NCBI GenBank assembly: GCA_024405335.1
Contig: JAKSOX010000024.1
Location: 1-16,110 of the forward strand
Source: Kiritimatiellia bacterium
Lineage (GTDB): Bacteria > Verrucomicrobiota > Kiritimatiellia > RFP12 > UBA1067
Direction of reading: 5' to 3'
Length of the DNA stretch: 16,110 nucleotides
Part shown: positions 9,003-16,110 of the stretch, in pieces
Layout of the letters: every line of letters begins with the position of its first letter
Numbering within the stretch: the stretch's first letter is position 1
The notes under the pieces: generated by a model
Database searches by the model: none
What the model was told of the DNA's origin: nothing
Seen by the model: the letters and a program-made list of their open reading frames with translations, nothing else
Program-made: the position numbers and the translations under genes

Positions 9003-11182
9003 CATTCGCCTCCCAGCAACTGCAGCCACGCGGGCTTGCGTTCTTCCTGTTCTTCCTGGATTTCGTCGTCGCCGCACAGACGCGACAAATCTCCCAGCAC
9101 CTGAAAGGCCTCCTGCAAAACGACGTCGTCCTTGCCGTCCTCCGCGGAGTCCGGCGCGTCGTCTTCGGGGTCCGGCGGCAGTTCGTCGTCGAGTTCGCCC
9201 GCGGGTTCCGCTTCGGCGTCCATTTCGCGGTCCTCGCGCAGCTGCGCGAGCCGTTTTCCGCGGTGGAGCGGCACGGACGTCCGCTTGGACGAATCGCGGA
9301 AATGTGCCACCTTCTTCATGTGCGCGCGCCACGCGGGATCCTTCTCGCGGCGCGCCTCGGAAAGCGCCTTCAGCTGGGGCACCAATTTCCGCACGTCCCC
9401 CATCTGCGGATGGTGCACGGCGCCCACGCACGTCCACGGCAGCGCGTTCGGGAGCTTGTCTTCGCCGATGTCGAGCTCTTCGAGCACGGACGGCAGATCG
9501 ACGTCGCTCGACACGCCCTTCACCTGCGTGGAGGAGCCGTTCACGCGGTAGAAGCGCGCCGTCGTCACCTTCATCGACCCGTATTTCTCGGCGCCGAGCG
9601 GAAACACGGTCTGCACCGTGCCCTTGCCGTGCGACTGGCGGTCGCCCACCACGATGGCGCGACCCGTGTCCTGCAGCGCCGCGGCCACGATTTCCGACGC
9701 CGAAGCGGACGCCCGGTCCACCATCACCACCAGCGGTTTGCGGTAGGCGAGGCACGGCTGGTCCGGGAACGTCGGCAGCACGTACAGGTTGCGCGTCTCG
9801 CGGATCTGCACCACGGGCGACGGCCGGATGAACAGCTGGGAAAGCAGCACCGCCTCCTTGAGCGAACCGCCGCCGTTGCCGCGCAGATCGAGGATCATGC
9901 CGGCCGTGCCCTTGGTGTTGAACTTGGAAACGTACTCCGCCACGTCCAGCGAACACGACCGGTACCCTTCGTCGCCGGGGCGCTTGTCCATCGTGCCGTA
10001 GAAACCCGGCAGCTTCACGTACCCGAACAGGTTCGTGACGCCGCCGCACGCCACGCGCTCGACGCGGCCCGTTGCCGCGTGGTCCTCCAGCTTGATCTCG
10101 TCGCGGACGAGCGGAACGCGCTTGCGCGTTTCGCCCGAAGGGTCGCTGCGCGGAATGATCTCCAGCACCACTTTCGTGCCCTTGGGCCCGCGGATCTTCC
10201 GGATCGTCTTGCGCATCGGCTTGTACATCACGTCCTCGACGGGCCCGTCGCCCTGGCCGACGCCCACGATCTTGTCGTCCTTCTTGATGCGGCCGTCGCG
10301 CGCCATCGGCCCGCCCGGCATCACCTCGACGATCTTGAGCGCGCCGTCGTCCATCTGCAGCACGGCGCCCACGCCGCACAGCGTGAGGTTCATGTCCATG
10401 TCGAAATCTTCCTTGCGCGTGGGGCACATGTAGTCCGAATGCGGATCGAACGCCTGGGCCACGGCGGACATGTACCGCTGCATGGGCATCTCCTCGTCGT
10501 TCTCCGTCAGCACCTCGAGATACTGCCGGTAGCGCTTCTCGAGCACCTCCTTCGGCGGCTGCGGCGGTCCCTTCACCGTTTCCGCGTCGTTCGTTTCGGC
10601 GCCCTTGGCGTCTTTCCTCTTCGCGTCTTTCTTCTTCGCCGCCTCCAGCTCGTCCGCGGCGGCCTTCTCCGCGTCGAGTTCGCGGCCGAGCACGATCAGC
10701 AGGTATTCGTTTTTCACGCGGCGGCGCCACAGCTCGTCCTGCTCTTCGCGCGTCGCGGGCCAGGGCGCGTCCTTGCGCTGCCACGTCCAATCCTCGTCGA
10801 CGGAAAAGTCGAATTCCGCCGCTTCCAGCAGGTTCGTCACGAAATCGACGCGCTCGCGGAAGCGTTCCGTGAACGTCTTCCACACGTCGTATCCGAACGA
10901 AACGTCCTTGTCCTTCAGCGCGGCGCCGATCTTCGTCTTCATCGGCGCGAAACGGTCGAGGTCCTCCTGCAGGAAAACCATGTGGTTGAAGTCGCACTGG
11001 GTCACGAGGTTCGACCACGCGCGCTCGCTCATTTCGGCGTCGAGACGGCGCTGCAGCACGTGCGCCCGCTGCAGTTGCGCGCCCACCATCGCGGCGACCT
11101 TGCCGTAATACGGCTGCGGCCGCAGGTCCGCCGCCGGCGAAAACAGCGGCAGCAACGCCAAAATCGAAAACAGCTTCTTCAT
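9002..11182 (-). CDS. C-terminal processing (tail-specific) protease, S41A family, Prc/Tsp type
   Basis: A 726-residue exported serine protease with the Prc/Tsp architecture. It has a short signal peptide (1-17/18, ending SPA-A) and a helical N-terminal TSP domain (about 30-240, including LQEDLDRFAP). A PDZ domain lies at about 262-345. The S41 catalytic core covers about 385-545, with LDLRGNGGGS at 431-440, and a C-terminal DUF3340-like region follows. By comparison with the Ser430/Asp441/Lys455 spacing of E. coli Prc, the catalytic residues are probably S494 (in SASASE), D505 and K520 (SHGKGTVQ). It is expected to cut periplasmic proteins at non-polar C-termini. A Lys/Ala/Glu-rich charged insert (about 168-205) and an acidic tail (about 655-690) stand out. 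The start overlaps the NERD gene by 4 bases (ATGA) and has GGAGAT 6 bases upstream. Confidence 0.94.
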   Translation of the reverse strand: MKKLFSILALLPLFSPAADLRPQPYYGKVAAMVGAQLQRAHVLQRRLDAEMSERAWSNLVTQCDFNHMVFLQEDLDRFAPMKTKIGAALKDKDVSFGYDVWKTFTERFRERVDFVTNLLEAAEFDFSVDEDWTWQRKDAPWPATREEQDELWRRRVKNEYLLIVLGRELDAEKAAADELEAAKKKDAKRKDAKGAETNDAETVKGPPQPPKEVLEKRYRQYLEVLTENDEEMPMQRYMSAVAQAFDPHSDYMCPTRKEDFDMDMNLTLCGVGAVLQMDDGALKIVEVMPGGPMARDGRIKKDDKIVGVGQGDGPVEDVMYKPMRKTIRKIRGPKGTKVVLEIIPRSDPSGETRKRVPLVRDEIKLEDHAATGRVERVACGGVTNLFGYVKLPGFYGTMDKRPGDEGYRSCSLDVAEYVSKFNTKGTAGMILDLRGNGGGSLKEAVLLSQLFIRPSPVVQIRETRNLYVLPTFPDQPCLAYRKPLVVMVDRASASASEIVAAALQDTGRAIVVGDRQSHGKGTVQTVFPLGAEKYGSMKVTTARFYRVNGSSTQVKGVSSDVDLPSVLEELDIGEDKLPNALPWTCVGAVHHPQMGDVRKLVPQLKALSEARREKDPAWRAHMKKVAHFRDSSKRTSVPLHRGKRLAQLREDREMDAEAEPAGELDDELPPDPEDDAPDSAEDGKDDVVLQEAFQVLGDLSRLCGDDEIQEEQEERKPAWLQLLGGE

Positions 11183-11859
11183 CTGCGGATCTCCATCAGT
11201 TGGACGAGCCGCTCCAGTTCCTGCGGCGGCAACGCCTCGGGCGAATTGGTCACGAGGCCGTGCAGATCGCGCGCGTTCACGATCTGCACCGTGCCGCACG
11301 TCGCCACGCCCTCGGCGAACGTGTTGCTCGCGAAACAGACGACGGGCGCGACTTCGCCGTTCCATCCCGCCCGCTTCAGCGAAGCTTTCACGGCTTCGGC
11401 CTCCTTGACCGCCTGCACGAGCGGCGGGCGGGTCGGCAGTTCGCCGCCCACCAGCACGTGGCCCTCGGCGATCGTCACGGTGCGCGACCAGTTCTTGGTT
11501 TCCACCGCGAACACGCCCGTAGGCCCCACCACCACGTGGTCGACGTGGTGGGAACCCGCCACGAAATCGTGGAACACGTGGTAGGCGTCGGGCAGATTCC
11601 CCAGCAGGTTCGCGACGCGCTCCTCGCCGCGCGCCCCGCGGAAAAAGCTTTCCACGCGCCGGAGCCCCTTGCGCCACAGCCACGCCACGGAAACGAGCGA
11701 CGCGACGAACGAAAACGCGAAAACGCCCACGTGCCGGCCGGACAAAACCGCCGACGCGAACGCGCCCATCAGCACGAACGCCAGGAACAGCGGCCACAGC
11801 GAAAGCACCGTTCCGCGCACCCGCGCCCACTCCCCGGGCACCCCGTGTTGTTTAGCCAT
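11179..11859 (-). CDS. Membrane protein with NERD (nuclease-related) domain
   Basis: A 226-residue protein. Two hydrophobic helices at about 17-39 and 43-62 anchor it in the membrane. Residues about 72-190 form a NERD domain: GARGEERVANLL (75-86), HHVDHVVVGPTGVFAVETK (104-122). E79, D107, E120 and K122 correspond to the E...D...ExK pattern of restriction-endonuclease-like folds, so a nuclease-type core is intact on paper. The actual substrate of NERD proteins is poorly known. A frame extension upstream to 12000 is possible, but ATG 11859 has GGAGAGG just before it and overlaps the dxs stop by 8 bases (ATGGCTAA), so it is the better start. It overlaps the protease gene by 4 bases at its end. 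The domain is clear; the role is not. Confidence 0.85.
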   Translation of the reverse strand: MAKQHGVPGEWARVRGTVLSLWPLFLAFVLMGAFASAVLSGRHVGVFAFSFVASLVSVAWLWRKGLRRVESFFRGARGEERVANLLGNLPDAYHVFHDFVAGSHHVDHVVVGPTGVFAVETKNWSRTVTIAEGHVLVGGELPTRPPLVQAVKEAEAVKASLKRAGWNGEVAPVVCFASNTFAEGVATCGTVQIVNARDLHGLVTNSPEALPPQELERLVQLMEIRR

Positions 11860-13663
11860 TTTTCCTCTCCTTCCCGCGCAACGCCGCGGCCAAAGCGGCC
11901 GCGATCGATTCCGCGTCGAATCCGTGGCGGCGCTCCAGCGCCTCCACCGGCCCCTGCCCCACCACGCAATCCGGCCAGCCGAAACGGAAGTCCGCGCCAA
12001 CCGCTTCGCCGAAGCCGCCCGCGACCGCGCCGTTCTCGAGCACGGCGAACGGATGCGGCGGCAACGCCGGCGCCGGCTTAACGCGGTTCACCGGTGTCAC
12101 GGCCGCCGCCACGCCCCAGCCGGCCAAAAGCTCGCGCACCCGCGACGCCTTCGCCACCTGGTCGCCCACGGCCAGCAGCGTCACCTCCGGCTCGCCGCCG
12201 CCGACGGTCCCCGCCGCCGCCGCGACGTCCGCCGCCGCCGCCGCGGCGCCGCGCGGATACCGGATCGCCCACGGACCGCCCGCCGCCAGCGCTTCGTCCA
12301 GCGCGGCGGCCAGATCCGCTGCGTCCGTCGGCGTGCGGATCGTCATGCCCGGCAGCGGCCGCAGCAGCGCCACGTCGTACAGCCCGTGGTGCGTGGCCCC
12401 GTCGGCGCCGACGCATCCAGCGCGGTCGATCGCGAACGTCACGGGCAGATGCTGCAGGCACGCGTCGTGCTGGATCTGGTCCACCGCGCGCTGCAAAAAC
12501 GTCGAATAGATCGCCACCACGGGACGCATCCCCGCCGCCGCCAAACCCGCCGCGAAGGACACCGCCTGGCCCTCGCAAATGCCCACGTCGAAAAAGCGGT
12601 CCGGGAACTCCCGCGCGAAAGCCGAAAGCCCGGTGCCGTCCTTCATCGCCGCCGTCACCGCGCACACGCGCGGATCCCTGCGCGCCAGCGCGCACAACGC
12701 CGCGCCGAAGGCGTCGCTCCAGGACGCGCCGGAAGATTTCGCCGCCGGCTCGCCCGTCGCGCGGTCGAACGGGCCGACGCCGTGCCACCGCACGGGATTG
12801 CGCTCCGCCGGCGCGTAGCCCTTCCCCTTCACCGTCACCACGTGCACCACCACGCCGCGCTTGTCCTCCTTCGCCACCTGCAGCGCGTTCTCCACCGCCT
12901 TCAGGTCGTGCCCGTCCACGGGCCCGATGTACCGCAGCCCGTACTGCTCGAAGAAGCTGTTGCCGAGCCACAGCGACTTCAGGCGGCTCTCGATTTTGTG
13001 GTACGCGCCGCGCAGGAACGTGAGCTTCAGCTTGTGCCCCGCGCGTTCCGCCGCCGCTTTCACGCGGTTGTAGCGCACGCCCGAAATCGTCCGGCCCAGA
13101 AGACGCGCGAACGATCCCACGTTGCGGGATATCGACATTTCGTTGTCGTTCAGGACCACGATCACCTTCTTCGCCAGCTGCGCGCAGGTGTTGAGCGCTT
13201 CGAGGTTCATGCCGTTCGTGAGCGACGCGTCGCCGACCACCGCCACCACGTTCTCGTCGCCGCCGTTGCGGTCGCGGGCGGCCGCGAAACCTTCTGCCGC
13301 CGCGAGCGCCACGCCCGCATGCCCGGAAATGAACGCGTCGCACGCGCTCTCGCCGGGGTTCTGGAACCCCGTGATGCCGTCCAGCTGGCGCAACGTCGGA
13401 AACGCGTCCTTGCGCCCCGTGAGGATTTTCCACGCGTAAGTCTGGTGGCCCACGTCCCACAGCACGCGGTCCTTCTCCGGATCGAACGTGCGCAACAGGC
13501 CGATCGTCAGCTCCACCGCCCCCAGGCTGCTCGCGAGATGTCCGCCCGTGCGGGAAGTCGTTTCGAGCATCGCCGCGCGCACCTCCGCCGCCAGCTCCGG
13601 AAGCTCCCCGGGCGCGAGCGCCTTCACGTCGGCGGCGCACGAAACGCGGTCCAGCGCGCTCAT
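11852..13663 (-). CDS. dxs: 1-deoxy-D-xylulose-5-phosphate synthase
   Basis: A 603-residue thiamine-diphosphate enzyme, slightly shorter than the usual 620-640, that condenses pyruvate and glyceraldehyde 3-phosphate in the first step of the MEP isoprenoid pathway. Motifs: GHLASSLGAVELT (41-53), VGHQTYAWKILTGR (71-84), the thiamine-diphosphate/Mg motif GDASLTNGMNLEALN (144-158) with LNDNEMSIS (171-179), KGKGYAPAE (279-287), and the pyrimidine-domain segment GICEGQAVSFAAGLA with E364. The motif reads GDA where GDG is usual. I recall the same variant in some PVC bacteria. ATG 13663 has GGAGG 7 bases upstream and overlaps the glycosyltransferase stop by 4 bases. It supplies precursors for polyprenyl carriers, which the upstream lipid-linked-type glycosyltransferase might use (inference). 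Confidence 0.97.
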   Translation of the reverse strand: MSALDRVSCAADVKALAPGELPELAAEVRAAMLETTSRTGGHLASSLGAVELTIGLLRTFDPEKDRVLWDVGHQTYAWKILTGRKDAFPTLRQLDGITGFQNPGESACDAFISGHAGVALAAAEGFAAARDRNGGDENVVAVVGDASLTNGMNLEALNTCAQLAKKVIVVLNDNEMSISRNVGSFARLLGRTISGVRYNRVKAAAERAGHKLKLTFLRGAYHKIESRLKSLWLGNSFFEQYGLRYIGPVDGHDLKAVENALQVAKEDKRGVVVHVVTVKGKGYAPAERNPVRWHGVGPFDRATGEPAAKSSGASWSDAFGAALCALARRDPRVCAVTAAMKDGTGLSAFAREFPDRFFDVGICEGQAVSFAAGLAAAGMRPVVAIYSTFLQRAVDQIQHDACLQHLPVTFAIDRAGCVGADGATHHGLYDVALLRPLPGMTIRTPTDAADLAAALDEALAAGGPWAIRYPRGAAAAAADVAAAAGTVGGGEPEVTLLAVGDQVAKASRVRELLAGWGVAAAVTPVNRVKPAPALPPHPFAVLENGAVAGGFGEAVGADFRFGWPDCVVGQGPVEALERRHGFDAESIAAALAAALRGKERKNG

Positions 13664-15339
13664 TTCGCCGCCTCCCCCGCCGGCGCCGGCTTGCGCTTCA
13701 ACACCAGCAGCGTGGTCGAGTTCTGGCCGAAATCGGGTTCCGCGAACGCCAGCTCGTAGTTGCGCTTGAGCAGCTCCCAATAGCGCATTTGCGTCGCCAA
13801 CGGCACCTCCGAACCCTTCGGCACGCTCACCGCGAAACCGTAGCCGGAAAACGCCGCCAGCGGACACGGCGCGGACGCGAGCAGCGCCTCCATCGTACCC
13901 GGATTGAGCACGTGGAGCTTGCGCGCCCTGGCGTCGTCCGCCAGTTCCCCGAAATAGCAGAACGGACCCATCGCGAGCCCCTCGGGCACGGAACGCCCCG
14001 TTTCGACGGCCAGGTACAGATCCTGCGTGAGCAGCGTTTTGCCGCCGGGGTCGAGCCGCTCCAGTTCCGCGCCGACGGCGCGCAGCTTCGCCAGCTCCGT
14101 CGTTTCCTTCTTGCGGCTCCAGAAACGGTCCTGCCCGTAGGTCGCCCACTCCTGCAGCAACGGCGAGGAATACGCCGCGAGCCCGGCCAGCAGCACGGCC
14201 AGCCAACTCGCCCCCGCCCGGGTGAAAAACGCCGTGCCGCGGGCGAAAAAGACGGACAACGCCACCGCCAGCAACGGCATCACCGGCACCTGGTAGTCGT
14301 CGTAGGGAAACGGCGCCGACATCTGGAGCGCGAACACGGCGGCGAAACCGGCCACCAACGCCCAAAGCGCCGTGCGGCTCCCCCAATCCGGCGCCGCCGT
14401 GCCGCTCTCGGGCTGGCGGGCGTCCCCGCCCGCGTTTCCCCGCCCGCATTCTCGGGCTGGCGGGCGTCCCAGCCCGCACAAGCCCGTGAACAAAAACGCG
14501 CCGAGCACCCAATAGCCGCGCGCCAGACGGCTCGCGGACCCCACGGCGAAGAACGGATCGAACCCGCCGCGGCCCGCATGGTACGCCTGGGCCGCCAGCA
14601 ACCCGTCCAACGCCGCCGGATCGGCCGCGAACGGACCGTAGGTGATCGCCAGCCCGGCCAATCCCGCCATCCCGAACCAGAACGCCGGCATCAGCTTCGC
14701 CCAACCGCGCGCGGAAAGCCAACCGTACGCGAGCAGCGAAACGCCGGTCGTCCCCAACAGCAGCACCAGCGAAATGCGCGTGCCGCTCGCGAACGCCAGG
14801 GAAAGGCCGCATCCCGCCAACGCCAGCGCGCGCGCCGCGCCGCGCCGCGCCAGCCCCGCGGCGAGCAGCCAAAAGCCGAGCATCGCAAAACACCCGCCCA
14901 GCGCGTACGTCTTCGGAATGCAGGTGAAATACGCATGGTAGAGGTTGCACCCCAGCGCCGCCACCGCGGCGAGCGCGGCGACGTCCCTCCGGTCGCCGCC
15001 CGCGAGCCTGCGCGCCAACGACGCCGCCAACGCCACGGTCGCCGCCGAACACGCCAGCGAAAGGCCCCGCCCCCCCCGCAGCCCGTGAAGCGGCGACGCC
15101 ATGCCCCAAACCGCGGAAAGCGCCCCGTACACGTACGGCAGCGTGGGGCCCTGCGTGAAGAAGAAGTCGCGGTACGGCACTTGGCCCGCGCGGACGAGCT
15201 GGGCGGCGTAGAGATACCACCCTTCGTCCTGGTTCAGCGCGCCGAACCACACGGCCAGCAAAGCCACCGCCGCGGCCAAGACCGCGGCGAAGGCCCATGC
15301 CGCCCGTTCAGGCGTGAAACGCTTGAGAAACGCGGTCAA
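13660..15339 (-). CDS. GT-C fold membrane glycosyltransferase (GT39/ArnT/PMT-like)
   Basis: A 559-residue polytopic inner-membrane protein. About ten or more hydrophobic helices lie between residues 15 and 390, followed by a soluble C-terminal region of about 165 residues. The first loop after TM1 carries NQDEGWYLYAAQ (36-47), with D38/E39 matching the catalytic/metal acidic pair of GT-C enzymes, then YRDFFFTQGP (56-65). GT-C enzymes take sugar from a polyprenyl-phosphate donor and act on the periplasmic side. Donor and acceptor are not visible here. The start is a TTG at 15339 with AAAGGG 5 bases upstream; no in-frame ATG occurs before residue 80. A Gly/Arg/Pro-rich segment at about 288-313 is encoded by a DNA repeat. 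It begins 10 bases after pgi and overlaps dxs by 4. Confidence 0.85.
   Translation of the reverse strand: MTAFLKRFTPERAAWAFAAVLAAAVALLAVWFGALNQDEGWYLYAAQLVRAGQVPYRDFFFTQGPTLPYVYGALSAVWGMASPLHGLRGGRGLSLACSAATVALAASLARRLAGGDRRDVAALAAVAALGCNLYHAYFTCIPKTYALGGCFAMLGFWLLAAGLARRGAARALALAGCGLSLAFASGTRISLVLLLGTTGVSLLAYGWLSARGWAKLMPAFWFGMAGLAGLAITYGPFAADPAALDGLLAAQAYHAGRGGFDPFFAVGSASRLARGYWVLGAFLFTGLCGLGRPPARECGRGNAGGDARQPESGTAAPDWGSRTALWALVAGFAAVFALQMSAPFPYDDYQVPVMPLLAVALSVFFARGTAFFTRAGASWLAVLLAGLAAYSSPLLQEWATYGQDRFWSRKKETTELAKLRAVGAELERLDPGGKTLLTQDLYLAVETGRSVPEGLAMGPFCYFGELADDARARKLHVLNPGTMEALLASAPCPLAAFSGYGFAVSVPKGSEVPLATQMRYWELLKRNYELAFAEPDFGQNSTTLLVLKRKPAPAGEAAK
14406..14477. repeat. Duplicated palindromic repeat inside the glycosyltransferase gene
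   Basis: Two 28-base direct copies, 14406-14433 and 14450-14477, differ at one position and are separated by 16 GC-rich bases. The second copy contains a perfect 8-bp inverted repeat (14453-14460 with 14469-14476, CGGGCTGG/CCAGCCCG) around an 8-base loop. The first copy has one mismatch in the stem. It is translated in frame as a hydrophilic Gly/Arg/Pro-rich segment (about residues 288-313) between two membrane helices, which looks like a small palindromic element inserted into a loop. Confidence 0.7.
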
Positions 15340-15349
15340 TCGCGCCCTT

Positions 15350-16110
15350 TCACACCGCCCGGCCGAGCGCCTTGCGGTAGCGCGCGATGAGCGCGTTGGT
15401 GGAGGAATCGTGCTTGAGTTCCGGCTTCTCGGCGACGAGGTCCTTCAGCACGCCCTTCGCGAGCACCTTGCCGAGCTGCACGCCCCACTGGTCGAAGGAG
15501 AACACGTTCCAGATCACGCCCTGCACGAACACCTTGTGCTCGTAGAGCGCGATCAGCGCGCCCAGCGTTTCCGGCTTCAGCTCGTCCGCCAGAAGCGTGT
15601 TCGTGGGGTGGTTGCCGGCGAACGTCTTGAACGGCACGAGCTCCTCGGGGTCGCCGTCGGCGCGGCACTGCTCGGCCGTCTTGCCGAACGCCAGCGCCTC
15701 CGTCTGCGCGAAGAAGTTCGCCATCAGCTTGTCGTGGTGGTCGCCCACGGGATTGTGCGTCTTCGCGAAGCCGATGAAGTCGGCCGGGATGAGGTGCGTG
15801 CCCTGGTGGATGAGCTGGTAGAACGAATGCTGGCCGTTCGTGCCGGGTTCGCCCCATTCGATGGGCCCCGTCGTGTAGTCCACTGGCTTCCCGTCGCGGT
15901 CCACGCTCTTGCCGTTGGACTCCATGTCCATCTGCTGCAGATAGGCCGGGAAACGCGAAAGGTACTGGTCGTACGGCAGCACGGCGTAGCTTTCCGCGCC
16001 GTAGCCGTTCGAATAGAGGATGCCCAGCAGCGCCAGCACCACGGGCATGTTCTTGTCGAACTTCGCCGTGCGGAAGTGCTTGTCCATCTTCCAGTAGCCC
16101 TTGAGGAACT
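15350..16110 (-). CDS. pgi: Glucose-6-phosphate isomerase (C-terminal part)
   Basis: The frame enters from the right edge as FLKGYWKMDKHF and ends with TGA at 15350-15352; about 252 residues are present and the N-terminal half is outside. The enzyme interconverts glucose 6-phosphate and fructose 6-phosphate in the cytosol. Family signatures: GPIEWGEPGTNGQHSFYQ with LIHQGT, which carry the catalytic Glu and His, and VFVQGVIWNVFSFDQWGVQ followed by LGK, which is the C-terminal signature with the catalytic Lys. The more common GVE is GVQ here, which the family tolerates. The glycosyltransferase starts 10 bases downstream. Confidence 0.97.
   Translation of the reverse strand, partial: FLKGYWKMDKHFRTAKFDKNMPVVLALLGILYSNGYGAESYAVLPYDQYLSRFPAYLQQMDMESNGKSVDRDGKPVDYTTGPIEWGEPGTNGQHSFYQLIHQGTHLIPADFIGFAKTHNPVGDHHDKLMANFFAQTEALAFGKTAEQCRADGDPEELVPFKTFAGNHPTNTLLADELKPETLGALIALYEHKVFVQGVIWNVFSFDQWGVQLGKVLAKGVLKDLVAEKPELKHDSSTNALIARYRKALGRAV

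Noticed and set aside
8178..11018. A 946-codon minus frame that could be read as a large fusion protein ending in DapF
   Set aside because: Its first two thirds run out of frame through the protease gene with Arg-rich low-complexity sequence. Only the DapF part, from about 9002, is real.
11852..15298. An 1148-codon minus frame that would fuse an upstream extension to Dxs
   Set aside because: The extension is the wrong frame of the glycosyltransferase gene. The Dxs motifs, Shine-Dalgarno and family length support the start at 13663.

Overview
The window is GC-rich (about two thirds G+C by eye) and completely packed with genes, all on the minus strand. It reads from a phosphoglucose isomerase cut by the right edge down to a very large exported protein cut by the left edge. 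No rRNA, tRNA, CRISPR array, insertion sequence or phage gene is visible. The organism is a bacterium with diaminopimelate (dapF) and MEP isoprenoid (dxs) pathways. The PVC-like features are a membrane-anchored ECF sigma factor fused to an alpha/alpha-toroid, exported beta-helix proteins, and a Dxs carrying GDA instead of GDG. They suggest the Planctomycetota/Verrucomicrobiota/Kiritimatiellota group, perhaps a Kiritimatiellota-like lineage. This placement is an inference and was not tested by a search.

Right half (about 6560-16110), in transcription order: pgi (C-terminal part), a GT-C type membrane glycosyltransferase, dxs, a small membrane protein with a NERD nuclease-like domain, a Prc/Tsp-type C-terminal processing protease, dapF, pyrF and panC. 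From the glycosyltransferase through dapF every junction overlaps by 1 to 8 bases, so these genes are probably translationally coupled. dapF-pyrF and pyrF-panC are separated by only 25 and 47 bases. The block is mostly housekeeping metabolism (sugar phosphate, isoprenoid, lysine/peptidoglycan, pyrimidine, pantothenate) with an envelope protease and a glycosyltransferase mixed in.

Left half (1-6507): after a 56-base gap comes a different kind of module. First is a protein in which an ECF sigma factor (regions 2 and 4), one transmembrane helix, an Ala/Pro linker and a squalene-cyclase/prenyltransferase-like toroid form one polypeptide. It is followed by a MoxR AAA+ ATPase and a DUF58 protein with a von Willebrand A-like MIDAS motif (8-base overlap). 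Last comes a secreted protein of more than 906 residues that joins a propeller-like N-terminal domain to a right-handed parallel beta-helix. The usual later members of MoxR/DUF58 (Bat-type) operons are not seen; the exported beta-helix protein sits in their place.

Most interesting items: the sigma-TM-toroid fusion, which looks like a one-protein transmembrane regulator, and its linkage to MoxR-DUF58 and an exported protein; a duplicated palindromic repeat translated in frame inside the glycosyltransferase; and the translationally coupled dxs/NERD/protease/dapF string.
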